Source: Chloroflexota bacterium
GTDB lineage: Bacteria; Chloroflexota; Chloroflexia; Chloroflexales; Roseiflexaceae
Direction of reading: 5' to 3'
DNA: 60,055 bases
Assembly: GCA_018969485.1 (NCBI GenBank)
Contig: JAGWYG010000012.1
Coordinates: 1-60,055, forward strand
Part shown: one piece after another, positions 1 through 7,110 of the stretch
Position numbering within the stretch: the first letter of the stretch is position 1
Layout: every line of letters begins with the position of its first letter
Translations under genes and position numbers: made by a program
Notes under the pieces: model-generated
What the model was told of the DNA's origin: nothing
The model's database searches: none
Seen by the model: the letters and a program-made list of their open reading frames with translations, nothing else

Positions 1-131
1 CTTCGTGTGAGCCCGTCTCCCGTCTCCCGCCCCTTCGTGTCTTCGTGTCTTCGTGTGAGCCCGTCTCCCGTCTCCCGCCCCTTCGTGTCTTCGTGTCTTC
101 GTGTGAGCCCGTCCCCGCCCGTTCGTGTGCG
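1..131. repeat. 48-bp tandem repeat (about 2.7 copies)
   Basis: The motif CTTCGTGTGAGCCCG begins at 1, 49 and 97, giving a 48 bp period. Each unit is built from CTTCGTG and CGTCTCC-type sub-repeats, and the last copy degenerates toward 131. The array runs off the left edge, so its full size is unknown. A relative of the same unit lies at 30425-30499. There are no unique spacers, so this is not a CRISPR array. No convincing gene lies in it. Confidence 0.85.
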
Positions 132-148
132 ACCGTCGCTCCCGGCCC

Positions 149-508
149 TCACGCATCCGGCAGCGGCAGGCCATGCATGCGCAGAAAGCCCAGGCGATCC
201 CAGTAGCCGCGCTGAAACACGATCATCCCATCGCGCACGCGGAAGAACCCACAGCCGCGCAGCCCGAGCGGATCGCGCCACTCGAGGATCGCCCACTCCC
301 CATCCTCCAGCACCTGCTCGACCAGACACACCATCGTGGCGCTGGCAAATTCAGCGGCGAACATCGCGGTGATGGCCGCGCGCCCCACCACCGGCGCCTG
401 GACGACCTGATGGTTCACCGCATCGTCGGCATACATCGCCGCCAGCGCCGCCACATCGGCGCGGTTGAACGCCTCGACCCAGGCCAGCACCCGTTCGCGT
501 GGTCGCAT
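149..508 (-). CDS. SnoaL/NTF2-like domain protein
   Basis: A 119-residue single-domain protein with the look of the SnoaL-like polyketide-cyclase/NTF2 fold. An N-terminal helix (WVEAFNRAD, about 10-18) is followed by MYADDAVNHQ, and the C-terminal half carries strands around GEWAILEWRDP and GCGFFRVRDG. The fold is a small ligand-binding cone used by isomerases, cyclases and many uncharacterised proteins, so the substrate cannot be told. Its ATG lies three bases after the stop of the upstream aminotransferase, with a GGAG ribosome site inside that gene's last codons. The two are therefore probably cotranscribed. Confidence 0.8.
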   Translation of the reverse strand: MRPRERVLAWVEAFNRADVAALAAMYADDAVNHQVVQAPVVGRAAITAMFAAEFASATMVCLVEQVLEDGEWAILEWRDPLGLRGCGFFRVRDGMIVFQRGYWDRLGFLRMHGLPLPDA

Positions 509-511
509 CAG

Positions 512-1693
512 TCACTCCATCATGTCGTTCAGCATCGTGAACGCGCGCGCCAGCCGCGCGGCACCCTCGAGCAACTCGGGCACATCATACAGGCTGAACG
601 CCAGCCGCAAGGCCGGGCGGGCGGCGGGTTGCAGATGAAAGCGTGCGCCATCGAGCACGGCCACCCGCTGCGCGGCGGCAGCACGGCCGAGCGCCGCCAG
701 CGACGCGTCCTGCGGCAGTTCGATCCAGGCAAAGAACCCGCCCGCCGGTGGCCGCAGGCGCATGCCAGCCGACAACGACGGCGCCAGCGCCGCCACCAGG
801 GCGGTGGCGCGCGCGGCATAGGCCGCCGTCAGCCGCGCCACGTGGCGTTCGTACGCGCCGACGGCGCAGTACTCCGCGACGATCATCGCACTGAAGAAAC
901 TGGGTGCACCACCGCTGTCGAGCACGCCGCATCCGGCGATCCGGCTCACCAGCGCCGCCGGCCCCGTCATCCAGCCCAGCCGGAGCGACGGCGCCACGGT
1001 CTTGGCAAACGAGCCGAGGCGCAGCACCGTGTCGGCGGCGTCACCGCTCCACAACGAGGGCGGCGCCGCGCCATCGAACGCCAGATCGCGATAGACATCG
1101 TCCTCGAGGATCAGCAGGCGTTCGCGGGCGGCCAGCGCCAGCAGCGCCTCGCGGCACGCCGTCGGCAGCGAATCGCCCGTCGGGTTGTGAAAGGTCGGCA
1201 CGGTGTACAGAAATGCGACGCGCCGGCCGCTGGCGGCGGCGCGATGCAGCAGGTGCGCCACGACCGCCGGATCGATGCCCGCAGCATCGCGTGGCACCGG
1301 CCACAGTTCGAGCGGATGATCGCGCAGGATGCGTACCGCCAGATGGTACGTCGGGCTCTCGACCAGCACCACATCGCCGGGCTGCGTCAGCAGCGCGCAC
1401 ACCTGATCGATCGCCCACGACGTCCCGCCGGTGAGCATCAGTTCGGCAGAGCGCGGGGCGCGCCCCTCACGCCGGGCAATCCGTTCCGCCAGCCACGCAC
1501 GGAGCGACGCCGGGCCGCGCTCGTGGCCATACCCCAGCGCGATCGCCCGCGGCCGCGCCAGCGCCGCCGCCGCCGCCGCCTGCAACGCTGTTGCCGGCAG
1601 CAATGCCGGATCGACATGCCCCCAGGTCAGGTCGATGACGCCTGGTTCGATCACCAGCTGCGAGGTTGGCTCGCGCAAGAATTCCTGGAGCAT
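512..1693 (-). CDS. PLP-dependent aminotransferase, class I/II (MocR/LysN type)
   Basis: A fold-type I aminotransferase of 393 residues. The PLP-binding lysine is K231 in GSFAKT, preceded by the LILEDDVYRDLAF segment. The order of motifs matches the 2-aminoadipate/aromatic aminotransferase (LysN/ARO8) branch and the catalytic half of MocR regulators. There is no N-terminal GntR helix-turn-helix, so this is an enzyme rather than a regulator. I use the ATG at 1693 because GGAG sits six bases upstream. An in-frame ATG at 1714 would add seven residues but has a weak ribosome site and lies on the -35 box of the divergent tRNA promoter. The natural amino-acid substrate is not evident. Confidence 0.85.
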   Translation of the reverse strand: MLQEFLREPTSQLVIEPGVIDLTWGHVDPALLPATALQAAAAAALARPRAIALGYGHERGPASLRAWLAERIARREGRAPRSAELMLTGGTSWAIDQVCALLTQPGDVVLVESPTYHLAVRILRDHPLELWPVPRDAAGIDPAVVAHLLHRAAASGRRVAFLYTVPTFHNPTGDSLPTACREALLALAARERLLILEDDVYRDLAFDGAAPPSLWSGDAADTVLRLGSFAKTVAPSLRLGWMTGPAALVSRIAGCGVLDSGGAPSFFSAMIVAEYCAVGAYERHVARLTAAYAARATALVAALAPSLSAGMRLRPPAGGFFAWIELPQDASLAALGRAAAAQRVAVLDGARFHLQPAARPALRLAFSLYDVPELLEGAARLARAFTMLNDMME

Positions 1694-1708
1694 CACGTTC
1701 TCCGCCAG

Positions 1709-1737
1709 TTGCACATTCCAGACACCTATGCTACACT
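1709..1737 (+). promoter_or_regulatory. promoter of tRNA-Lys
   Basis: TTGCAC (1709-1714), a 17 bp spacer and TACACT (1732-1737, preceded by TGC). This predicts a start near 1744, a few bases before the mature tRNA 5' end at 1748. It lies over the upstream end of the divergent aminotransferase gene. Confidence 0.75.
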
Positions 1738-1747
1738 GCGCCGCGTC

Positions 1748-1822
<75 letters not shown>

Positions 1823-1827
1823 CCAGT

Positions 1828-1856
1828 GGCGCGGGGATGCAGTGCGTTCCCGCGCC
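1828..1856 (+). terminator. hairpin downstream of tRNA-Lys, possible terminator
   Basis: An 8 bp perfect stem, GGCGCGGG (1828-1835) with CCCGCGCC (1849-1856), starts six bases after the tRNA CCA. No T-tract follows, so it may be a weak terminator or a 3' processing boundary. A second small hairpin, CACCCCG-CGA-CGGGGTG, follows at about 1875-1891. Confidence 0.45.
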
Positions 1857-2022
1857 GTCGCATCAGCGCCACGGACACCCCGCGACGGGGTGGCACGGCG
1901 TCCGGAGTTGCCGGTTCACCCCAATCATACCACCAGTTGATCGACAGCCTCACACTGTCCGATGGGATCGGCATGAACACTGTGGTACACGCTCCCCCGG
2001 CACCACCCCACGCCCCGCATGC

Positions 2023-2051
2023 TTGACAGCCGGCGCGGCGCCCCGTAGGAT
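2023..2051 (+). promoter_or_regulatory. promoter of the IPP isomerase-recF unit
   Basis: TTGACA (2023-2028), an exact 17 bp spacer and TAGGAT (2046-2051) put the start near 2058, about 40 bases before the ATG. The rest of the 1823-2096 gap shows only the hairpins noted after the tRNA. Confidence 0.8.
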
Positions 2052-2096
2052 GCGCATGGCGCGGCTGCGCCAGCGCACAGGAGCGAGCGACACCCG

Positions 2097-3134
2097 ATGG
2101 CCGATACCGATCCGACGGCGAGCCGCAAGCTCGACCATGTGCGCATCGTGCTGAACGAAGACGTCGCCGCAAAAGGGGTCAGCACCGGCTTCGACGCCTA
2201 CCGGCTGCCGCACGAGGCGCTCCCCGAGCTCGATCTCGCCGCCATCGACACCCGTACCAGGTTTCTCGGCAAGCCGCTCCGCGCCCCACTGCTGATCAGT
2301 TCGATGACCGGTGGCGCACGCGACGTGCAGCGCATCAACCTCGCGCTGGCCGAGGCCGCCGAGACGCTGGGCATCGCGATGGGGGTCGGCTCGCAGCGTG
2401 CCGCCATCCGCGACGCCGCCGTCGCCGAGACGTACCAGGTACGGCGGGTGGCGCCGGGCATTCCATTGCTCGCCAATCTCGGCGCGGTACAGCTCAACTA
2501 TGGGTATGGCGTCGACGAATGCCGCCGGGCGGTGGCGATGATCGGCGCCGATGCGCTGATTCTGCATCTCAACGCCCTGCAGGAGGCCGTCCAGCCCGAG
2601 GGCAACACGCAGTTTGCCGGCCTGCTGGCGCGCATCGAGCACGTCTGCCGCGACGTCGGCGTGCCAGTGATCGTAAAGGAAGTCGGCAACGGCATCAGCG
2701 CCGCCACCGCCCGACGGCTGGTCGATGCCGGGGTGTGGGGCATCGACGTCGCCGGCGCCGGCGGCACAAGCTGGAGCGAAGTCGAGCGGTTCCGCCACAC
2801 CAGCGCCGGCGGCCAGCGCGTCGCCGCCGCCTTCGCCGGCTGGGGCATCCCCACCACCGAGTCGATCATCGCCGTCCGTGCGGCGCTCCCCACCGTGCCG
2901 CTCATCGGCAGCGGCGGCGTCCGCAGCGGTGTCGATGTCGCCAAGGCGCTGGCGCTCGGCGCCGACCTGGCGGCGACAGCCCGGCCGGCGCTCTCGCCCG
3001 CAGCAGCCGAGCACGGCGCCGCGGCGGTGATCGAGGAGCTCTCGGCCTGGCTCGCCGAGCTGCGCATCGCCATGTTCTGCAGTGGCTGTGCCGATCTGGC
3101 GGCACTGCGGCGCGTGGGCCTGGCCCGCGGGTGA
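2097..3134 (+). CDS. fni: type 2 isopentenyl-diphosphate delta-isomerase (FMN-dependent)
   Basis: Interconverts isopentenyl and dimethylallyl diphosphate in the cytosol, using FMN, NADPH and magnesium. The 345 residues match the family length. Recognisable elements are RKLDHVRI near the N-terminus, SSMTGG (about 69-74), GVGSQRAA, ANLGAVQLNYG, LHLNALQE, VKEVGNG and the phosphate-binding VAGAGGTSW. The sequence is closer to the FMN-dependent type 2 enzymes than to the unrelated Nudix type 1 enzymes. It supplies precursors for carotenoids, which fits with crtB at 13.7 kb. Its stop is followed three bases later by recF, so the two are cotranscribed from a TTGACA/TAGGAT promoter. Confidence 0.95.
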   Translation: MADTDPTASRKLDHVRIVLNEDVAAKGVSTGFDAYRLPHEALPELDLAAIDTRTRFLGKPLRAPLLISSMTGGARDVQRINLALAEAAETLGIAMGVGSQRAAIRDAAVAETYQVRRVAPGIPLLANLGAVQLNYGYGVDECRRAVAMIGADALILHLNALQEAVQPEGNTQFAGLLARIEHVCRDVGVPVIVKEVGNGISAATARRLVDAGVWGIDVAGAGGTSWSEVERFRHTSAGGQRVAAAFAGWGIPTTESIIAVRAALPTVPLIGSGGVRSGVDVAKALALGADLAATARPALSPAAAEHGAAAVIEELSAWLAELRIAMFCSGCADLAALRRVGLARG

Positions 3135-3137
3135 GCG

Positions 3138-4313
3138 ATGCAGATCACGGCGCTCACGCTGCGCGACTTCCGGAACCACACGGCGCTCGACCTGGCCCTG
3201 ACCGGCGGCATGACGCTGTTCTATGGCGCCAACGCCGCCGGCAAGACATCGATCCTCGAGGCGGCGTTCGTGCTGGCGACGACGCGCTCGCCGCGCGCGG
3301 GCAACGATCGCGAGCTGATCCGGTTCGATGCGGCCGGCGATATCGGTGTGGCGCCGTTCACCCGACTGACCGGCAGCATCGCCCGGCGGGGCGCGGCGGT
3401 GCAGCTCGAGCTCGTGGTTCAGCGGCGCGATGCCGATGACGACAGCACAGCGGTGAACAAGACCGCCCGGGTCGACCGGCGGCCGGTGCGGTTGTTCGAT
3501 ATGGTCGGCCAGTTGCGCGTGGTGCTGTTCACTCCGGGCGATATCGAGCTGGTGACCGGTCCGCCGGCGGCGCGCCGACGCTATCTCGACGTGACGCTGT
3601 CGCAGATCGATGGCCGATACATGCGCACGCTCGCGCAATACAACCGGGTGCTGCAACAACGCAACAGCCTGCTCCGTGGCTGGCGCGACGGCCGGCGGCC
3701 GATGCACCGCACCGCCGACGAGCTGCAGTATTGGGACGACCAGCTCGCCAGCGCCGGGGCGTACGTCATCGAACAGCGGCGCGCGGCGATCACCGCGCTC
3801 GAGCTGCTGGCGGCGCCGATCGCACAGCAGATCGGCACCGAGGCGACGGCCTTCCGGCTGGACTATCTGGCCCACGTGGCGCACGATGCCGCGCTCACGG
3901 CGGCGGCGGCCATCGCGCCGGCGTTCCGTCAGGCGCTCGAACGCGCCCGCGACGACGACCTGGCCCGTGGTCTGACGACCGTCGGCCCACATCGCGATGA
4001 TCTGGCGATTGCCATCGAGGGGCATCCGCTGGGAGCGTACGGCTCGCGTGGCCAGCAGCGCAGCGCCACGCTGGCGCTACGGCTCGCCGAGGCTGCGCTG
4101 ATGGACGCGCGCACCGGCGAGCGGCCGGTGGTGCTGCTCGACGACCTGCTGTCGGAGCTCGATCTCAGCCGCCGCGAGCGCCTGCTGCAGCTGCTCGGCG
4201 AGGCCGCGCAGCAGACCCTGATCACGGCGACCGGGCTCGAAGGGTTCGATGCCGCGTTCCTGCGCCGCGCCCGGCTGGCACGCGTCGATGCCGGGCGCGT
4301 GTATGTGCTCTGA
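3138..4313 (+). CDS. recF: DNA replication and repair protein RecF
   Basis: An SMC/ABC-like ATPase that works with RecO and RecR to load RecA at gaps and stalled forks. The 391-residue product begins LTLRDFRNH, as RecF proteins do. It has Walker A GANAAGKT at about 30-37, the signature segment YGSRGQQRS near 300 and Walker B VVLLDDLLSELD near 330-340. The length is slightly above the usual 360-380. It sits three bases after the isomerase stop rather than in the common dnaA-dnaN-recF arrangement. It converges on trkA, with a hairpin between them. Confidence 0.95.
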   Translation: MQITALTLRDFRNHTALDLALTGGMTLFYGANAAGKTSILEAAFVLATTRSPRAGNDRELIRFDAAGDIGVAPFTRLTGSIARRGAAVQLELVVQRRDADDDSTAVNKTARVDRRPVRLFDMVGQLRVVLFTPGDIELVTGPPAARRRYLDVTLSQIDGRYMRTLAQYNRVLQQRNSLLRGWRDGRRPMHRTADELQYWDDQLASAGAYVIEQRRAAITALELLAAPIAQQIGTEATAFRLDYLAHVAHDAALTAAAAIAPAFRQALERARDDDLARGLTTVGPHRDDLAIAIEGHPLGAYGSRGQQRSATLALRLAEAALMDARTGERPVVLLDDLLSELDLSRRERLLQLLGEAAQQTLITATGLEGFDAAFLRRARLARVDAGRVYVL

Positions 4314-4327
4314 GGCCGCGCGCCGCC

Positions 4328-4357
4328 GTGCTCCGTCGCGCCCGACGGGCGCAGCAC
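4328..4357. terminator. hairpin between convergent recF and trkA
   Basis: A nested stem: GTGCT (4328-4332) with AGCAC (4353-4357), enclosing GCGCCC-GAC-GGGCGC (4338-4352). It lies in the 58-base gap between convergent genes and could terminate both strands. No T-run is present. Confidence 0.5.
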
Positions 4358-4371
4358 CACAGCATGGCGCC

Positions 4372-5058
4372 TCACCCGCGTGGTGCGGCCTGTGACTCGA
4401 AGCAGGCTGCCAGCGCCGCCGCGCGCTCCTGGCGCGTCATCGCGATCACCTCATCGCCGGCCAGGATCACCGTATCGCCGGCCGGAATGACAATATCGCC
4501 ACCAGCGCGGATCACCGCGACCAGCACCGAGTCGCCGGGGAGCTGAAGCCGATGGATCGGCACGCCGACGGCGCGCGACTCCGCTGCCACCGTCAGTTCG
4601 ACCAGCATCAGCCGTCCCTCGCGCAGGCGCAGCAGCTGAACGACTGCGCCCAGATTGATGTCGGCCTCGAGGCTGCGGGCGATGATCTGCGCGTCGTCCA
4701 CCGCAATATCGACGCCCATCCGCCTGGTGAACAGCCAGCTATTTTTGGGGTTGTTCACCCGCGCCGCGACGCGGGCGATGCGAAACTCGCGCTTGCACAG
4801 CAGCGCCACCACCAGATTGTCCTCATCGTCGCCCGTCACCGCCGCCACCGCATCAATGCCATCGGCGCCGGCCTCGCGCAGCAGTGCCGGATCGCAGCCG
4901 TCGCCCTCGAGCACCTGCACCCCCGACAGCGCCGTGCGCAGCGCCCGCACCACCACCTCGCGCTTCTCGACCAGCGTCACGTGATGGCGCCCCTCGCTGA
5001 CCAGCGAGAGCGCCAGATTGCGGCCGACCTGCCCGCCGCCGACGATCAGGATCTTCAT
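4372..5058 (-). CDS. TrkA/RCK-domain potassium uptake regulatory protein (second of pair)
   Basis: A cytosolic NAD(H)-binding regulator of Trk/Ktr-type potassium channels, 228 residues. An N-terminal RCK Rossmann domain begins MKILIVGGGQVGRNLA, with the GxGxxG nucleotide loop and the acidic residue after strand 2 (LVEKRE). A C-terminal TrkA-C ligand domain carries LPGDSVLVAVIR and IPAGDTVILAGDEV. The ATG at 5058 overlaps the upstream stop as ATGA, so translation is coupled to the partner gene. A longer reading from 5220 would run inside that partner and is not credible. No TrkH/KtrB pore gene is in the window. Confidence 0.88.
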   Translation of the reverse strand: MKILIVGGGQVGRNLALSLVSEGRHHVTLVEKREVVVRALRTALSGVQVLEGDGCDPALLREAGADGIDAVAAVTGDDEDNLVVALLCKREFRIARVAARVNNPKNSWLFTRRMGVDIAVDDAQIIARSLEADINLGAVVQLLRLREGRLMLVELTVAAESRAVGVPIHRLQLPGDSVLVAVIRAGGDIVIPAGDTVILAGDEVIAMTRQERAAALAACFESQAAPRG

Positions 5059-5699
5059 CGGATCATCGTCTCCAGGACCCCGACGGCGCTCGCGCGCACG
5101 GCGACGTGCAGCACGTCGCCCGGCTCGAACGGAACGCCGGGCGTCGGCAGGAACGCCCGCCCGCGACGCACGATCGACACCGGCAGAATCTCGCCAGGCA
5201 CCGACAGGTCGCGCGGGCACCGCCCGACCAGGCGTGCGCTGATCTCGACCTCGACGATCTCGACCTCGCCGCCGCCGAACTGATGTGCCGCCGCATGGCC
5301 ATCGCCGACCAGCATGCGCTTGATCGTATGGACTGCCCAGCTTGTCGAACTGATGGTCTGGATCCCCAGTTCGCGATAGATCGTCTCGCGCTGCGGATCG
5401 TAGATCCGGGCGACGACATGGGGGATGCGGAACGTATCGCGCGCGACGCTGGCGGCGATGAAATTGCTGTTGTCGCCGTTGGTCACCGCCGCCAGCGCAT
5501 CGGCATGCTCGGCGCCGGCGGCGCGCAGCACGTCGCGATCGAATCCGATGCCGACCTGTGTCGCCCCGCCATAGCCGCGCACCAGCCGCTTGAACGCCAG
5601 CGGGTCGCGATCGATCACCACCACGCGGTGGCTCTCGGCATCGAGCACCTGCGCCAGATATGCGCCGACGCGACCACAGCCGATGATGATTACGTGCAT
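5055..5699 (-). CDS. TrkA/RCK-domain potassium uptake regulatory protein (first of pair)
   Basis: A 214-residue RCK protein. The N-terminal Rossmann domain opens MHVIIIGCGRVGAYLA and has VVVIDRD after strand 2. A TNGDNSN segment (about 93-99) follows, then a C-terminal TrkA-C domain around LSVPGEILPVSIVRRG. It is a tandem paralogue of the next gene and overlaps it by four bases. Each protein has a single RCK_N plus RCK_C pair, whereas enteric TrkA has two in one chain, so the two products probably form a hetero-ring. A 42-base gap separates it from argF upstream. Confidence 0.88.
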   Translation of the reverse strand: MHVIIIGCGRVGAYLAQVLDAESHRVVVIDRDPLAFKRLVRGYGGATQVGIGFDRDVLRAAGAEHADALAAVTNGDNSNFIAASVARDTFRIPHVVARIYDPQRETIYRELGIQTISSTSWAVHTIKRMLVGDGHAAAHQFGGGEVEIVEVEISARLVGRCPRDLSVPGEILPVSIVRRGRAFLPTPGVPFEPGDVLHVAVRASAVGVLETMIR

Positions 5700-5741
5700 C
5701 GCCTCACCCGCCTGGTGCGCACCGGTGGCGCGCGCTGGCCA

Positions 5742-6671
5742 TCAGGACGCCTCGAGCAGCGTCAGGATCAGCGCCTTCTGGACGTGCAGGCGGTTCTCGG
5801 CCTGGTCGAACACCAGCGACGCCGGGCCGTCGATCACATCGGCAGTGACTTCCTCGCCGCGGTGCGCCGGCAGGCAGTGCAGGAAGCAGGCTCCCGGCTC
5901 GGCCTGTGCCATCAACCCGGCGTGCACCTGATACGGTGCGAAGACCGGGCGGCGGCGCGCGGCCTCGTGCTCCTGGCCCATCGACGTCCAGACATCGGTA
6001 TAGACTGCATGAGCGCCCCGCACCGCCTCGGCCGGCGCGTGGCCGAGCTCGATCGTGGCATCGCTCTCGCCTGCCAGGCGCCGCGCCCGTTCGAGGATGC
6101 CGCCGTCGGGCTGGTAGTCGGGCGGGCACGCCAGCGCCAGGTTGACGCCGAGCAGGCCGCCGAGCAGCACCAGCGAATGGCAGACATTGTTGCCATCGCC
6201 GACATAGGCCATCCGCAGGCCTTGCAGCCGCCCATAGCGCTCGCGCAGCGTCAGCATGTCGGCCAGCGCCTGGCATGGATGCTCGCGGTCGCACAACGCA
6301 TTGATCACCGGAACCGTCGCGTGGCGCGCCAGTTCGACGACCGTGCTATGCCGGAAGACGCGTGCGGCGATCACCTGGACCCAGCGGCTCAGGTTACGCG
6401 CGACGTCGGCGACGCTCTCGCGCCCGCCCATGTCGATGTCATTGGCCGAAAGATAGCTGCCGTGGCCGCCGAGCTGTGTCATGCCCGCCTCGAATGCCAC
6501 GCGTGTTCGCAGCGAGGGCTTCTCGAAGACCAGCGCCAGCGTCTTGCCGCGCAACGGCGCGGCCGGATGACCACCCGCATGCCACTCGGCCTTCAGTGCC
6601 AGCGCCCGCTCGAGCAGTGCCTCAGCCGTGGCGCGATCCAGATCCTCGATCGAGAGCAGATGACGTAGCAT
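5742..6671 (-). CDS. argF: ornithine carbamoyltransferase
   Basis: Converts ornithine and carbamoyl phosphate to citrulline in arginine synthesis. The 309 residues match the family. The carbamoyl-phosphate loop reads FEKPSLRTRVAFE, followed by MGGRESVADVARNLSRW, the HPCQALAD motif and the catalytic HCLPAHRG loop near the C-terminus. The ATG at 6671 has GGAGG nine bases upstream; longer in-frame readings cross the promoter region and are rejected. It lies 12 kb from the arg operon and on the other strand. Its promoter is an extended -10 rather than the attenuated arg promoter. Confidence 0.96.
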   Translation of the reverse strand: MLRHLLSIEDLDRATAEALLERALALKAEWHAGGHPAAPLRGKTLALVFEKPSLRTRVAFEAGMTQLGGHGSYLSANDIDMGGRESVADVARNLSRWVQVIAARVFRHSTVVELARHATVPVINALCDREHPCQALADMLTLRERYGRLQGLRMAYVGDGNNVCHSLVLLGGLLGVNLALACPPDYQPDGGILERARRLAGESDATIELGHAPAEAVRGAHAVYTDVWTSMGQEHEAARRRPVFAPYQVHAGLMAQAEPGACFLHCLPAHRGEEVTADVIDGPASLVFDQAENRLHVQKALILTLLEAS

Positions 6672-6702
6672 TCCCTGAGCCTCCGCAACCTGATGTCGCC
6701 GC

Positions 6703-6711
6703 ATTCTATCA
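6703..6711 (-). promoter_or_regulatory. extended -10 promoter of argF
   Basis: On the minus strand, TGA precedes TAGAAT (6703-6708). The wider string GTGATAGAATGCG is almost repeated in front of selB. There is no good -35, as expected for extended -10 promoters. It is back to back with the ferredoxin promoter in a 63-base divergent gap. Confidence 0.6.
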
Positions 6712-6719
6712 CAGCCACG

Positions 6720-6728
6720 TGCTACAAT
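6720..6728 (+). promoter_or_regulatory. extended -10 promoter of the ferredoxin gene (leaderless)
   Basis: TGC-TACAAT, with the hexamer at 6723-6728. The expected start lies at about 6735, which is the A of the ATG itself. No Shine-Dalgarno sequence precedes the ATG, so a leaderless mRNA is likely. Confidence 0.6.
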
Positions 6729-6734
6729 GGACAC

Positions 6735-7028
6735 ATGATCGACGAACGACGGTTCCGCCTGTACCTGTGCGCTGCCATTCACTGCAGCGCCGCCGGGCGC
6801 GCCGCAGTCCACCGCGCGCTGGCCCAGCAGATCGCCGCCGCCGGCCTCGGCGACGCCGTCGAACTGCGCGACAGCGGCTGCCAGAACCGCTGCGAAGACG
6901 CGCCGAACCTGACGGTCTGGCCCGGGCCGGTGCGCTACCGCCGCCTTCAACCCGCCGACGTGGCGCGGCTGGTCATCGCCCGGTTGCACGACGACGCGCC
7001 ACCCTCCGATTCCGGCAGCGCGCGCTGA
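6735..7028 (+). CDS. thioredoxin-like [2Fe-2S] ferredoxin
   Basis: A 97-residue protein of the thioredoxin-like [2Fe-2S] ferredoxin family, related to the NuoE C-terminal domain. The four cluster cysteines are in the expected pattern: C11 and C16 in LCAAIHC, then SGCQNRCEDAPNL, with a hydrophobic VWPGPVRYR strand following. These proteins carry electrons in the cytosol, but the redox partner is not known here. It opens a run of iron-sulfur genes. However, it ends within one base of an inverted repeat and a new promoter, so mrp probably has its own control. The start at 6735 appears leaderless. Confidence 0.85.
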   Translation: MIDERRFRLYLCAAIHCSAAGRAAVHRALAQQIAAAGLGDAVELRDSGCQNRCEDAPNLTVWPGPVRYRRLQPADVARLVIARLHDDAPPSDSGSAR

Positions 7029-7053
7029 TTTCGCAAGGGAACGCTTGCGAAAT
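7028..7053. promoter_or_regulatory. 26-bp perfect inverted repeat, candidate operator of mrp
   Basis: ATTTCGCAAG (7028-7037), a 6-base spacer and CTTGCGAAAT (7044-7053) make perfect 10 bp arms. The site ends five bases before the -10 hexamer of the mrp promoter, covering roughly -20 to -45. That is where a repressor or activator would act. No T-run follows, so a terminator is unlikely. The cognate regulator is unknown. Confidence 0.7.
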
Positions 7054-7054
7054 G

Positions 7055-7063
7055 TGCTACAAT
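7055..7063 (+). promoter_or_regulatory. extended -10 promoter of mrp
   Basis: TGC-TACAAT (hexamer 7058-7063), with a start near 7070 and a 40-base leader containing GGAG six bases before the ATG at 7111. The -35 position is occupied by the inverted repeat and has no TTGACA-like hexamer. Confidence 0.6.
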
Positions 7064-7110
7064 CACATCTGCTGGCGGTCACGCTGCCGCCACGACGGTC
7101 GGAGCAGCTC

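Noticed and set aside
1-131. Possible CRISPR array at the left end
   Set aside because: The repeats are contiguous 48 bp units with no unique spacers, and no cas genes are present.
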